A stretch of 40,563 nt of DNA from Borreliella americana (GCF_021043605.1 NZ_JAJNFB010000012.1:1-40563), one strand, 5' to 3'; numbered from the stretch's first letter, positions 27,764 through 38,363 are shown. Notes: generated from the letters alone by a model not told the origin. Numbers and translations are program-made.

Positions 27764-30286
27764 ATGTCTAAATACGAATTCATAAAAATTGAAAAAAAAT
27801 GGCAAGAATTTTGGGATAATGACAAAACATACAAAGTAGAAGAAGACCCAAACATTCCCAAGGAAAAAAGATTATATATACTTGACATGTTTCCCTATCC
27901 TTCTGCCAACGGACTTCATGTTGGCCATCCAGAAGGATACACAGCCACTGACATATTTGGAAGATACAAGCTTTTGAATGGATTTCATGTACTTCACCCA
28001 ATAGGATTTGATAGCTTTGGACTTCCTGCTGAAAATTACGCAATACAAACAGGAACTCACCCTCAAAAAAGTACAGAAGAAAATATTAATAAGTTTAAAA
28101 AACAAATAAAAGCTTTAGGGTTTGCCTATGATTGGGATCGAGAAATTAGAACACATGAGGAGAATTACTATAAATGGACTCAGTGGATTTTCCTGCAATT
28201 ATATAAAAAAGGGCTGGCCTATGTAAAAGAAATGCCTGTATGGTACTGCCACGAGCTTGGAACGGTACTGGCAAATGAAGAGATTATTCAAACTTCAGAT
28301 GGACCAAAATCTGAGAGAGGATTTTACAACGTAGAAAAAAAATATTTAAGACAGTGGGTTTTAAAAATTACAAAGTATGCTGAAAGATTGTTAGGCGACC
28401 TTGAAGAATTGGAATGGCCTGAATCTGTAAAAGAAATGCAACGAAATTGGATTGGCAAATCAATAGGAGTTGAAATTGACTTCGAAATTGAAGGCCACAA
28501 CGATAAAATCAAAGTCTTTACAACAAGACCAGACACAATTTTTGGCATAACATATTTAGTAATCGCACCAGAAAATAAACTAATAGAAAAAATAACAAAA
28601 AACAACTTTAAAAAAGATGTATTAAAATATGTAAAGCAGGAAGAACTCAAAAGCGATCTTAGTAGAGCCTCTCTTGAAAAAGATAAATCGGGAATTTTTA
28701 CAGGATCTTACGCATTTCATCCAATAACAAATGAAAAAATTCCAATTTGGGTTGGAAGCTACGTGCTAGGAACTTACGGGACTGGAGCTGTAATGGGTGT
28801 TCCAGCTCATGATGAAAGAGACTTTCAATTTGCTAAAAAGTATCAATTAAAAATTTTACCTGTGATATCAAAATCAGGAAAAAATGAAATATTAGAAAAA
28901 GCATTTATTGATGATGGAATTTCAATAAATTCTCCTAATGAATTTAATAATCTTAAAAATTCTGAAGTAAAAGACAAAGTAATAAAATGGCTTACTAAAA
29001 ACAAAAAAGGGAAAGAAAAAGTTACCTACAAGCTTAGAGATTGGATTTTTTCAAGACAAAGATACTGGGGAGAGCCTATACCCATTTTGTTTGATAAGCT
29101 TGGAAATACAATACCTTTAGAGGAAAATGACCTCCCCTTAAGACTCCCAGAAATTGCAAACTATAAACCCTCTGGAACAGGCGAATCTCCTTTGTCAAGA
29201 ATTAAAGATTGGATAAACGTAAAAGATATGGGTTTTACAAGAGAAACAAACACAATGCCTCAATGGGCAGGCTCTTGTTGGTATTATTTAAGGTACCTAG
29301 ACCCTAAAAACCCAAAAGAGTTTGCAAATAAAAAAAAAATTGAATATTGGATGCCAGTTGACCTATACATAGGGGGAGCCGAACATACAGTATTACACCT
29401 GCTTTACTCAAGGTTTTGGCACAAGGTTCTTTATGATCTAGGATACGTAAATACCAAAGAACCTTTTAAAAAATTAATAAATCAAGGCATAATAACGTCA
29501 TTTTCTTATCAAAAAGAAAATGGGATTTTAATACCCAATGACCAAGTTATAGAAAAAGACAATAAATTTTTTGACAAAAAAGATAACAAAGAAGTAACAC
29601 AAGTAATTGCCAAAATGTCAAAATCTTTAAAAAATGTAATAAACCCAGACGACATCATTAAGGAATTTGGAGCAGACTCAATGAGAATTTATGAAATGTT
29701 TATGGGACCACTAACAGATTCTAAGCCTTGGAACACTAAAGGCATTATTGGTGTTTTTCGATTTTTAAACAAAATTTGGAACTTAAGAGAAAAAGAACTA
29801 TCAAAAGAGAATCCCCCAAAGGAAATAATATCTGAACTACATAAAGTAATAAAAAAAGTCACAGAAGACACAGAAAAACTAAATTTTAACACAGCAATCT
29901 CCGCCATGATGATATTTATAAATGAACTTCTAAAGTATGAAAAAAATTATTTAAACATATTTAAACCGTTTATCATTATTTTATCTCCCTATGCACCCCA
30001 TTTAGCAGAAGAGTTATGGGAATATATTGGAGAGCTTCCCAGTTTATTCAAAAATTCAAAATGGCCAAAATTCGATGAAAGCCTTATTATTAAAGATAAA
30101 AAAGAAATTGTCTTACAAATAAATGGAAAAATAAAAGACAAAATTTTACTAAACAAAGAGACAGGCGAAAAAGAACTAAAAGAAATAGCAATGGGAAATA
30201 GCAAAATAAAATCAAACTTATTAAATAAAAAAATAGTAAAAATAATTGTAATTAAAAACAAGCTTGTCAACATAGTGATAAAGTAA
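27764..30286 (+). CDS. leuS: Leucyl-tRNA synthetase
   Basis: Class Ia synthetase charging tRNA-Leu, 840 residues, full length. The HIGH motif reads HVGH (52-55, in PYPSANGLHVGHPEGY). The CP1 editing domain (about 225-420) includes TTRPDTIFG and GTGAVMGVPAHDERDF, so misacylated tRNA is probably hydrolysed. KMSKS is at 617-621 (AKMSKSLKNVINPDD), followed by the anticodon-binding helices and a C-terminal domain. AGAGGA precedes ATG 27764. It lies just after a tRNA-Leu gene and 14 bases before an RND exporter gene. Confidence 0.98.
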   Translation: MSKYEFIKIEKKWQEFWDNDKTYKVEEDPNIPKEKRLYILDMFPYPSANGLHVGHPEGYTATDIFGRYKLLNGFHVLHPIGFDSFGLPAENYAIQTGTHPQKSTEENINKFKKQIKALGFAYDWDREIRTHEENYYKWTQWIFLQLYKKGLAYVKEMPVWYCHELGTVLANEEIIQTSDGPKSERGFYNVEKKYLRQWVLKITKYAERLLGDLEELEWPESVKEMQRNWIGKSIGVEIDFEIEGHNDKIKVFTTRPDTIFGITYLVIAPENKLIEKITKNNFKKDVLKYVKQEELKSDLSRASLEKDKSGIFTGSYAFHPITNEKIPIWVGSYVLGTYGTGAVMGVPAHDERDFQFAKKYQLKILPVISKSGKNEILEKAFIDDGISINSPNEFNNLKNSEVKDKVIKWLTKNKKGKEKVTYKLRDWIFSRQRYWGEPIPILFDKLGNTIPLEENDLPLRLPEIANYKPSGTGESPLSRIKDWINVKDMGFTRETNTMPQWAGSCWYYLRYLDPKNPKEFANKKKIEYWMPVDLYIGGAEHTVLHLLYSRFWHKVLYDLGYVNTKEPFKKLINQGIITSFSYQKENGILIPNDQVIEKDNKFFDKKDNKEVTQVIAKMSKSLKNVINPDDIIKEFGADSMRIYEMFMGPLTDSKPWNTKGIIGVFRFLNKIWNLREKELSKENPPKEIISELHKVIKKVTEDTEKLNFNTAISAMMIFINELLKYEKNYLNIFKPFIIILSPYAPHLAEELWEYIGELPSLFKNSKWPKFDESLIIKDKKEIVLQINGKIKDKILLNKETGEKELKEIAMGNSKIKSNLLNKKIVKIIVIKNKLVNIVIK

Positions 30287-30300
30287 AAAAGAGGCATGAT

Positions 30301-32598
30301 ATGGATTTTGAAGGTCTAAGCATTAAACATAAAGGAACTATATTCACAATATTTATCTTAATTACTATTTTTTTAGGATTTTTTTTAAAAAATCTTAAAT
30401 TCGATGCAAACATCTTAAAACTTATACCCAAGACCAAAGAAACTGAAAGCTTAATAGACATTGACAAAAGTAATTCACTTTTATCTACAATAGTAATATT
30501 TCAAGATAAAAAAAATATTTTCAATAAAAAAAATTTTGAAACAATAAACAGCGTAATCAATGAAATAACCAAAATTTTAAAAGTATCTCCAAATGCTGTT
30601 ACAAGCATATTTTCTTATTTTCCACAATTTAAAAAAGAAATCTACACGGATAAAGATATAGAAGAAATAAAAAACAAAATAAAGTCAACTCCATTTGTAA
30701 AAAACACATTCTTAGGCAACTCAGAAAATTTAATATACTTCATAATAATTCCATCAGAGAGTGACCAAATCAACTTCAGTAGAAATTTAAAAACTGAACT
30801 TGATGAAATGGAGAAAACAATTAAAAAATATGAAACAGACGACTTAAAGTTGTATCTTACGGGGGATTTAATAGTAAGAGAAAAAATATTAAATTATATG
30901 GTTGAAGACTTTAAGATCTTAGGACCTCTTGCTACTTTTGTAGTAATAATTTTACTTTATCTTATTATAAAAAATCTAATTGGCGCATTAATTCCTATTT
31001 TTATTGCATTATTATCATTGATTTGGACTTTTGGAATTAAAGGGCTTGTACAATCCCCTATTACAGTGCCAGAAACTTCAATGATTGTTTTACTTATTTC
31101 AATAGGATGTGCCAATGCTGTGCACATAATAAATGAAATATTTAAATTAATAAAAAAAGAACAGCTCTCAAAAGAATCCATAAAAGCAACAATTAAAAAA
31201 CTTAAAACGCCCATCTTGCTCACATCTCTTACCACTGCATTTGGATTTTTATCTCTTACAACCTCTTCAATTAATGCATACAAAACAATGGGAATTTTCA
31301 TGTCAATTGGAGTAATTATCTCAATGATAATCTCATTAACCGTTTTACCTGGAATAATAACATTAATCCCATTTACAAAAAAAAGGTCTTTTGAAAAAGA
31401 AAATAAAGCAAATAAAATATTTTTCCTTGAAAAGCTTGCCAAACTAAACACACAAACAACAAAATCTATATTAAAAAGAAAATATACATCCTCTATAATG
31501 GTACTTATTATACTGGGAATTTCTGTTGTAGGTCTTTTAAAAATAGAAATCAATTTTGATGAAAAAGATTACTTTAAAGAAAGCACAAGTGTAAAAAAAA
31601 CACTAAATCTAATGCAAAAAGAGATGGGGGGAATATCGATTTTCAAAATAGAAATTGAAGGCAACCCCGGTGAATTCAAAAATGCTAAAGCAATGCAAAC
31701 ATTAGACTTAATTACAGACAAACTTGATGCATTTTCTACAAAAACTCAATCTAGTTCTATTAATGGAATTTTAAAATTTACAAATTTTAAAATTAAAAAA
31801 GAATCGCCACTAGAGTATAAACTGCCTGAAAACAAAATTATACTAAACAAACTAATAAATTTGGTAGATAGAGGTGATTGGACTAAAGAAAATAAAAAAA
31901 TGTACATTAATGATGATTGGTCGTTAATATCTATTATAGTAAGAATTGAAGACAACTCAACCGAAGGAATAAAAAAATTTGAAAAATATGCTATTAAAAC
32001 AATTAATGAATATATGAGAAATAATAAATATCATTTCTCAGGAGTTTATGATAAGGTATTAATAGCTAAAACAATGGTAAAAGAACAGGTTATGAACATT
32101 ATAACAACTCTTGGATCAATAACACTACTACTTATGTTTTTCTTCAAATCTATAAAAACCGGAATAATTATTGCAATCCCAGTAGCATGGTCAGTGTTTT
32201 TAAACTTTGCTATAATGAGATTATTTGGCATAACTTTAAACCCTGCAACAGCAACAATTGCATCTGTAAGCATGGGAGTGGGAGTAGATTATTCAATTCA
32301 TTTTTTCAATACGTTTATTTTACAATACAAAAAAAATCAAATCTACAAAACTGCACTTCTTGAATCAATACCCAGCGTTTTTAATGGAATATTTGCAAAT
32401 TCCATTTCTGTTGGAATAGGATTTTTAACACTAACATTTTCGTCTTATAAAATAATATCAACTCTTGGAGCAATAATTGCGTTTACAATGCTAACAACAT
32501 CTCTTGCATCGCTAACCCTTCTTCCATTATTAATTCATTTATTTAAACCTAGAGTAAAATTAGTCTCAAACAACAATGTTAAAAAATTAAAACAATAA
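30301..32598 (+). CDS. RND/MMPL-family membrane exporter
   Basis: 765 residues with the duplicated RND layout: membrane segment near 18-34, a large extracytoplasmic loop (about 35-200), a cluster of five membrane segments (about 205-360), then another single segment near 400, a second loop (about 420-600) and a second cluster (about 605-755). ETSMIVLLISIGCANAVHII and the paired VSMGVGVDYSIHFFN lie in the fourth segments of each half, where proton-relay Asp residues occur; only the second half keeps Asp, the first has Asn/Ala. It resembles MMPL/hopanoid-type lipid transporters more than drug pumps; substrate unknown. Its 3' end overlaps lon by 12 bases tail to tail. From memory, BB0252. Confidence 0.88.
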   Translation: MDFEGLSIKHKGTIFTIFILITIFLGFFLKNLKFDANILKLIPKTKETESLIDIDKSNSLLSTIVIFQDKKNIFNKKNFETINSVINEITKILKVSPNAVTSIFSYFPQFKKEIYTDKDIEEIKNKIKSTPFVKNTFLGNSENLIYFIIIPSESDQINFSRNLKTELDEMEKTIKKYETDDLKLYLTGDLIVREKILNYMVEDFKILGPLATFVVIILLYLIIKNLIGALIPIFIALLSLIWTFGIKGLVQSPITVPETSMIVLLISIGCANAVHIINEIFKLIKKEQLSKESIKATIKKLKTPILLTSLTTAFGFLSLTTSSINAYKTMGIFMSIGVIISMIISLTVLPGIITLIPFTKKRSFEKENKANKIFFLEKLAKLNTQTTKSILKRKYTSSIMVLIILGISVVGLLKIEINFDEKDYFKESTSVKKTLNLMQKEMGGISIFKIEIEGNPGEFKNAKAMQTLDLITDKLDAFSTKTQSSSINGILKFTNFKIKKESPLEYKLPENKIILNKLINLVDRGDWTKENKKMYINDDWSLISIIVRIEDNSTEGIKKFEKYAIKTINEYMRNNKYHFSGVYDKVLIAKTMVKEQVMNIITTLGSITLLLMFFFKSIKTGIIIAIPVAWSVFLNFAIMRLFGITLNPATATIASVSMGVGVDYSIHFFNTFILQYKKNQIYKTALLESIPSVFNGIFANSISVGIGFLTLTFSSYKIISTLGAIIAFTMLTTSLASLTLLPLLIHLFKPRVKLVSNNNVKKLKQ

Positions 32599-35007
32599 TT
32601 TAATGACCTCGCGCATATTATCTACAAGATAAAAATTAATACCACTCTTAATATTAATAGGAATCTCTTCTAAATCCACTCTATTTGCCTTAGGAACAAT
32701 AATGTGCTCCACACCACTGCGCTTTGCTGCAATTATTTTTTCCCTAAGGCCTCCTATCATCATTACATTCCCAGTAAGAGAAAGTTCTCCTGTCATAGCC
32801 AAATGAGGTCTAACAACCTTATTAAGAGCAAGAGATATAAAAGCACTAGCTATTGTAATTCCTGCAGAAGGTCCATCTTTTGGGGTAGCTCCTTCTGGAA
32901 TATGTAAATGAATAATATTTTTTTCAAAAAAAGATTTACTAATACTTAATTCTTCCTTAATACTATTAACATAAGTATAGGCAATATTAGCAGATTCTTT
33001 CATAACATCACCAAGTCTACCTGTCAATTTAATTCCACCCACCTTGGACTCTGTCTTTACAGTTTCAATCATTAAAGTTGAACCTCCATAATTTGTCCAA
33101 GCAAGACCCATTACCATTCCTGAATACATAGCATTAGACATGCTTTCCTTTCTAAAAACAGGCACACCAACATATTCTTCTAGATTGTCATTGGAAATTT
33201 GATAAGATTTAACCTCAGTATTCTCAATAAGCTTTCTAGCAACCTTCCTTACAATTTTGTTTAAATATTTTTCAAAATTTCTCACCCCATTATCTCTTGC
33301 ATACTCTTGAGCAATTTGAACAAGAGAAGAACTTTGAAATTTTAAAGAATCTTTATCAACTCCGTTTTCACTTAAAACTTTGGGAATTAGATACTTTCTT
33401 GCAATTTCTATTTTTTCGTTATCAACATATCCAGAAATTTCAATAATCTCCATTCTATTTAATAAAGGTCTTGGAATTGTTTCAACAGAATTAGCAGTTA
33501 AAATAAAAAATACATTCGAAATATCAAAAGGAAGATCAAGATAATGATCTCTAAATCTAACATTCTGTTCAGGATCTAAAACTTCAAGAAGAACTGAAAA
33601 AGGATCTCCATAACTTGAAGCAGAAATCTTATCTACCTCATCAATTAAAAAAACAGGGGAATTTGTCTTAGTAATTCTTAAACCCTGAATAATTTTTCCA
33701 GGCAAAGCACCAACATAGGTTCTTCTGTGTCCCTTAATCTCTGACTCGTCGCGCATTCCGCCAACAGAAAATCTGAAAAACTTAGTACGCAAAACCTTTG
33801 CAATAGCGGCCCCAATAGAAGTTTTACCCACACCAGGGGGTCCCACCAAAAGAATAATAGCCCCCTTTTGGGTCTTTCTTAATTTAAGAACAGAAATATA
33901 TTCAATAATTCTATCCTTAACTTCGTTCATTCCATAATGAGTTTTATCTAAAATTTTTTTAGATTTTTGCAAATCTAATTTATCAAAATTAATTTTCAAA
34001 TCTCGCCAAGGAAGCTCAGTAATAAGTTCAAGATAATTTCTAACAACAATATATTCAGCCGAACTTGTCTCAAGAAGTGAAAATTTTTCTAGCTCTTTTT
34101 CAACTACCTCCAAAGGCTCTCCCTTTAACTCTAAAGCCTTTAGCTTAGTTTTAAGCTTTTCTAAATCGCTACTTTTTTTATCTCCTATTCCAAGTTCAGC
34201 TTTAATAGCCTTAAGCTGTTCTTTTAAAAAAAATTCTTTTTGCTGTTTCTCTAATCTCTCTTGAATCCCCTTAGTAATTTTATTTTGAATTTCAATTAAA
34301 TTAAGCTCTTCATAAATCAGTTCTAAAACTTTTTTAAGTCTATCTTTTACATTCAAAGTTTCAAGAACTATTTGATGATCATTTTTTGAAGATGAAATAG
34401 TGCTGGCCACAATATCACATAGTTTTCCCTTATCCTCAATATTAACCATATTTAATTGAACTTCCGGCATTTTCCTATGTGCAAATATTTCTTTGGTTCT
34501 AAGCAAAATACTACTGTAAACCGCCTTTGATTGAATATCATCTTTTCTAACTGGAATTTGCTTTAAATAGTCAATCTCAATTATGGGAAACTTGTCATTA
34601 AGAACAACTTTAACAAATTTAATCCTATCAAAAGTTGAAACAAATATATTGTAACCACCATCTGGAAGATTAATTTTTTTTATTATCTTTCCAGTAACTC
34701 CAACAGAATAAATATCTTTACTATAATCAATAATTAATTTCTGTTGAGCATTATTGTTGTTTTTTTCTAAAAATTTATCATTCAAAACAAACAAGGCAAT
34801 GATCCCATTGCCTTTCATAGCATAATCGATTGCTTTCATATCAGAATCAGAAATTAGAACAATCGGAATAAACATCCCTGGAAAAACTGGGTGAGAAGGA
34901 ACCGATATTAAAGGCACCCTTGCAGGTTTATTAGAATGAGGCAAAATCCCAGCTATGGCTTTTTCTTTTTTTTTATCTACTGACCTAGCTTTTTTAGATT
35001 CATCCAT
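32587..35007 (-). CDS. lon: ATP-dependent protease Lon
   Basis: Cytoplasmic AAA+ protease degrading misfolded and regulatory proteins. 806 residues. N-terminal substrate domain (about 30-230, PLISVPSHPVFPGMFIPIVL start), coiled-coil (about 245-330), Walker A GPPGVGKT (389-396), Walker B VFLIDEVD, and the protease domain with catalytic Ser714 (PKDGPSAG) and Lys757 (GLREKIIAAK), exactly 43 residues apart as in E. coli. AGGAGA lies 12 bases before ATG 35007. From memory this is the first of two Lon genes in B. burgdorferi (BB0253). Monocistronic; it converges on the RND gene with a 12-base overlap. Confidence 0.97.
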   Translation of the reverse strand: MDESKKARSVDKKKEKAIAGILPHSNKPARVPLISVPSHPVFPGMFIPIVLISDSDMKAIDYAMKGNGIIALFVLNDKFLEKNNNNAQQKLIIDYSKDIYSVGVTGKIIKKINLPDGGYNIFVSTFDRIKFVKVVLNDKFPIIEIDYLKQIPVRKDDIQSKAVYSSILLRTKEIFAHRKMPEVQLNMVNIEDKGKLCDIVASTISSSKNDHQIVLETLNVKDRLKKVLELIYEELNLIEIQNKITKGIQERLEKQQKEFFLKEQLKAIKAELGIGDKKSSDLEKLKTKLKALELKGEPLEVVEKELEKFSLLETSSAEYIVVRNYLELITELPWRDLKINFDKLDLQKSKKILDKTHYGMNEVKDRIIEYISVLKLRKTQKGAIILLVGPPGVGKTSIGAAIAKVLRTKFFRFSVGGMRDESEIKGHRRTYVGALPGKIIQGLRITKTNSPVFLIDEVDKISASSYGDPFSVLLEVLDPEQNVRFRDHYLDLPFDISNVFFILTANSVETIPRPLLNRMEIIEISGYVDNEKIEIARKYLIPKVLSENGVDKDSLKFQSSSLVQIAQEYARDNGVRNFEKYLNKIVRKVARKLIENTEVKSYQISNDNLEEYVGVPVFRKESMSNAMYSGMVMGLAWTNYGGSTLMIETVKTESKVGGIKLTGRLGDVMKESANIAYTYVNSIKEELSISKSFFEKNIIHLHIPEGATPKDGPSAGITIASAFISLALNKVVRPHLAMTGELSLTGNVMMIGGLREKIIAAKRSGVEHIIVPKANRVDLEEIPINIKSGINFYLVDNMREVIKLLF

Positions 35008-35282
35008 AAAATTTGAAATCTCCTGAGCTAATTATAACAAAACAAATATTTTATGAAAATTCATTTAATAATAATTTTTTTTATTATAAAATAATAAAAT
35101 GAGAATTTTAACAATTAAAATTATGCCTATAAATTTGGATTATGATAAAAATCACAATCCGCTAAGAATATACCATTCAACAACAAACATAATGACTACT
35201 ACTTAAAATTAATTAATCCATGGTGAAGTTAGTAAAGAATAATCCTTGAAAAATCGATTAAAAATAAATTCTAGAGAAGTAA
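35008..35282. other. Divergent lon-recJ spacer
   Basis: 275 bases, AT-rich, between divergent starts. It includes a 35-codon frame (35099-35206, plus strand) without ribosome-binding site or recognisable product; I do not call it a gene. Promoters of lon and recJ must lie here, but no confident -35/-10 pair is visible. Confidence 0.5.
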
Positions 35283-37409
35283 ATGAAAATTTGGAAACAA
35301 AAAGAAACTAATATACAAACCCAAGAATTAACTCGCGTTGCTAAGCAATACAATATCAATACCTTTCAGGCAAGTTTACTTATAAAAAGAGAAATCAAAG
35401 AAGAAGATTTCATGTTTTTCCTTGAAGACAGCGTCAATTTATTACACAACCCATTTTTATTGAAAAATATAGATAAATTTATAAAAAGAATTAATAAAGC
35501 AATAAAAAATAATGAAAACACATTAATCTTTGGAGATAAAGATGCTGATGGAATCACAGCAACAATAATAATGTATGAAACTCTTAAAGATTTTGGACTT
35601 AATGTGAGCTACAAAATACCTTCAAATGGAGAATTTTATGGACTTTCAAACGAATTAATCAATATGGCTTTAGAAAAAAAAATCTCTTTAATCATAACTG
35701 TTGATAATGGTATTTCTAGCATTGAAGAAATAAACTATGCAAATTCAAAAGGAATAGAAATAATAATAACAGACCACCATCTTCCAAGCGAAGATTTTAA
35801 AACTGAAAGCATAGTTATAAATCCTCACCTAAAAGATGACAAATATCCATTCAAAGAAATAGCAGGCTGTTGTGTAAGCTTTAAAACTTGCCTTGCACTT
35901 AGCATGTCCTTTACAGACCTTTATTCTAAAAACCTTGTATTTTTATTTTTAGAAAAAACAAAAAATGAAATTATTCTTCATGCAATAGAAATAAACAACT
36001 ATATTCTAAAACAATATCTAAGATTAAATAATAAAAATGATCCCTTAATTAACTCAAACAAACTAGAAAAATTTGTACAAAACAAATACATAGCAATCTT
36101 TAATAAAGAAGATCAAGATCAATTATTAAATAAACACTTAGCAAGAAACATAAACATAAACACAATTGATATTAGTGAAAATTTTATAAAAAAATATCCA
36201 AATTTTAGAAAAAAAACATTAACAGACTTAATCCAAGCAACTAAATATTTCAAATATAAAGAAGTTGAAATTAAAGACAAGCTTTACTACATATTTTACA
36301 ACATAATTTTTGAAACTAATAAAAACTTGCTCCAAAAATGCCTAAAAAGACTTAGTTTTGTTGCAATAGGAACAATAGCAGACAATATGCCCATTATTAA
36401 TGAAAACAGAATAATCCTAAAAGTAGGGCTTAAAGAAATTGCCCTAAGAGAGAGAATGTCTATTAATTATCTATTAAAAGATGCAAACATATTAACAAAA
36501 CCAAATATAACTTCAATGGATATTGCATATAAAATTGCACCAATACTAAACTCAACAGGAAGGCTTGAAAAAGCAGATATTGCAATAAATTTTTTACTAA
36601 CTAACGATATTAATCAAATAGAGAACAAATTTAAAGAAATAAAAGAAATCAACGAACTGAGAAAATACAAAGAAGAAAAAGCTTGGAATTCGCATAATAA
36701 AAATACCATTTTTAAAAACGATAAATTCATAGTTTGCTATGATAAAAATACTCCAAAAGGAATAAGTTCTAGAATTGCAACTAGACTTTCTTCTTACTAC
36801 CAAAAAGTTGCTATTTTTTTAACAAAGCAAGATAATATTATTAAAGGATCAATTAGATCAAACAATAAAATCAATTCAAAAACACTAATATCAATAATAC
36901 CTCCCCATTTAGTAATAAATTCAGGAGGACATAAAGCTGCAGCTGGATTTACACTGCATGAAAATTTACTCGAAGACTTTATTAAAGAATTAGAATATGC
37001 AACTACAAAAGTTGAATATGAAACTACTGATGAAAACGAATCAATACTAATAGATGCTATTCTTCCAAAGAATTTAACAAAAGATTCTCTTTTCAAAACA
37101 ATAGAAATATTTGAACCTTATGGCTATGAATTTAGAGAGCCGGTATTAATGATGGAAAACGTCTACCTTCAAGAACTCAAAATAATTGACAAAAATCATA
37201 GCTCAAAACATATAAATATGCGAATTAAATCACAAAACGATTACTATAAAGCTATTTTTTTTAACGGAACAAAAAAAATAGAAGAATTGGACATAAAAGA
37301 AGATCAATATTTAGACATCATTTTTACAGTTAATGAAGATTTTTATTATCCTAGAGAAAAAATTTTGAAAATCATAGACATAAAAAAGAGTGCTCAAATC
37401 AATGTATAG
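35283..37409 (+). CDS. recJ: Single-strand-specific 5'-3' exonuclease RecJ
   Basis: DHH-family nuclease for recombination and mismatch/base-excision repair. 708 residues, longer than E. coli RecJ (577). Metal-binding motifs are GDKDADG (84-90), DNG, DHH at 164-166 and the DHHA1 motif GGHKAAAG with His550. The extra length sits mainly between DHH and the helical part (about 225-345: FLEKTKNEIILHAIEINNYI onward). A C-terminal OB-like part follows (about 620-700). Weak ribosome-binding site GAGAAG before ATG 35283. The end overlaps the following M23 gene by 8 bases, so translation is probably coupled. Confidence 0.94.
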   Translation: MKIWKQKETNIQTQELTRVAKQYNINTFQASLLIKREIKEEDFMFFLEDSVNLLHNPFLLKNIDKFIKRINKAIKNNENTLIFGDKDADGITATIIMYETLKDFGLNVSYKIPSNGEFYGLSNELINMALEKKISLIITVDNGISSIEEINYANSKGIEIIITDHHLPSEDFKTESIVINPHLKDDKYPFKEIAGCCVSFKTCLALSMSFTDLYSKNLVFLFLEKTKNEIILHAIEINNYILKQYLRLNNKNDPLINSNKLEKFVQNKYIAIFNKEDQDQLLNKHLARNININTIDISENFIKKYPNFRKKTLTDLIQATKYFKYKEVEIKDKLYYIFYNIIFETNKNLLQKCLKRLSFVAIGTIADNMPIINENRIILKVGLKEIALRERMSINYLLKDANILTKPNITSMDIAYKIAPILNSTGRLEKADIAINFLLTNDINQIENKFKEIKEINELRKYKEEKAWNSHNKNTIFKNDKFIVCYDKNTPKGISSRIATRLSSYYQKVAIFLTKQDNIIKGSIRSNNKINSKTLISIIPPHLVINSGGHKAAAGFTLHENLLEDFIKELEYATTKVEYETTDENESILIDAILPKNLTKDSLFKTIEIFEPYGYEFREPVLMMENVYLQELKIIDKNHSSKHINMRIKSQNDYYKAIFFNGTKKIEELDIKEDQYLDIIFTVNEDFYYPREKILKIIDIKKSAQINV

Positions 37410-38346
37410 AATACAAAAAGCCTTACTTGTATTGTGTATTCTAGGAATAGAAAATATAAATTCAGAAATAATAGATACTATCCCCAAAGTTCAATATAAA
37501 AAAGAGGCATTTCAAGGAGATTACATATACTTTGCAAGTAATCAAATCTTTAAAAGTTTATCACTTTTAAGCACAAGTAAAAATCCAATCATAAGCTCTT
37601 CTCCGCTTAAATTTACAGTAGGAAGCAAAACTTACTATATAGCATTCATAGGAATTACACCAATGATAAAAGAGGGCAAAAGAAAAATTCAAATAGAATT
37701 CAAAAATAAAAGCTACATCAAAGAAATAGAAATAAAAAAATTTAACTTCAAAAGAACAAAAATTAGTTTTAATAAAGAAAAAGCCAAGCTTATAACCCAA
37801 AAAAAATCAACAAAACAAAAAGAACAAGCTTTGGTTTTGTGGAATATTATTGGCAATACTGGAGACACAACAATATATCACTATGATACTTTAGTTAAAC
37901 CAATAAAAGATCAATACATTGTAACAAGCCAATATGGAGATTTGAGGCTTTACATGCAAGATGGCAAAAAAATTTCAAATTATACAATGCACAATGGGAT
38001 TGATTATGCTCCATTTAAAAAAGAAAATACTCCAATTTTTGCTGCTGGTAAAGGAAAAGTTGTGTTTGCAAAAAATAGAGAGCTAACGGGCAATACCCTT
38101 ATAATACAACATTTACCGGGAGTATTTACAATTTATCTTCACCTCTCAAAATTGGGAATAAGTGAAAATAAAATAGTTAGTGCTGGAGAATATATTGGAC
38201 ATACTGGAAATACAGGTCTTTCAACAGGCCCTCATTTACACTTCGAAGTAAGAATTAATGGTATAGCAATAAACCCAGATTTTCTTTTAAATGGCATGCT
38301 TATTGACAAAAATAAAATAATAAATAATATTAAAAGAATAGAATAA
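37402..38346 (+). CDS. Exported M23 (LytM-type) peptidase
   Basis: 314 residues from ATG 37402; an in-frame GTG at 37390 is an alternative. Signal peptide 1-22 ([18 protein letters not shown]). An N-terminal beta-rich domain (about 30-140) precedes the peptidase. Zinc ligands His197 and Asp201 are in HNGIDYAP, with His278 and His280 in GPHLHFEV, so it should be active. Unlike the M23 protein at 22516-23541 it lacks a membrane anchor and is probably free or loosely bound in the periplasm. It sits between recJ (8-base overlap) and rpsU (14 bases downstream), an unusual setting for a cell-wall enzyme. From memory, BB0255. Confidence 0.9.
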   Translation: MYRIQKALLVLCILGIENINSEIIDTIPKVQYKKEAFQGDYIYFASNQIFKSLSLLSTSKNPIISSSPLKFTVGSKTYYIAFIGITPMIKEGKRKIQIEFKNKSYIKEIEIKKFNFKRTKISFNKEKAKLITQKKSTKQKEQALVLWNIIGNTGDTTIYHYDTLVKPIKDQYIVTSQYGDLRLYMQDGKKISNYTMHNGIDYAPFKKENTPIFAAGKGKVVFAKNRELTGNTLIIQHLPGVFTIYLHLSKLGISENKIVSAGEYIGHTGNTGLSTGPHLHFEVRINGIAINPDFLLNGMLIDKNKIINNIKRIE

Positions 38347-38363
38347 AAGGAGGTGATTTTTTG
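38346..38363 (+). promoter_or_regulatory. Exceptionally strong ribosome-binding site of rpsU
   Basis: AAAGGAGGTGAT (38346-38357) complements 12 consecutive bases of the usual bacterial 16S rRNA 3' tail (ATCACCTCCTTT), with GGAGG seven bases before the TTG at 38361. Every other gene in this window matches 5-8 bases. Confidence 0.85.

Noticed and set aside
35099..35206. 35-codon frame in the lon-recJ spacer
   Set aside because: No ribosome-binding site and no recognisable product; frames this short are common by chance in spacers.
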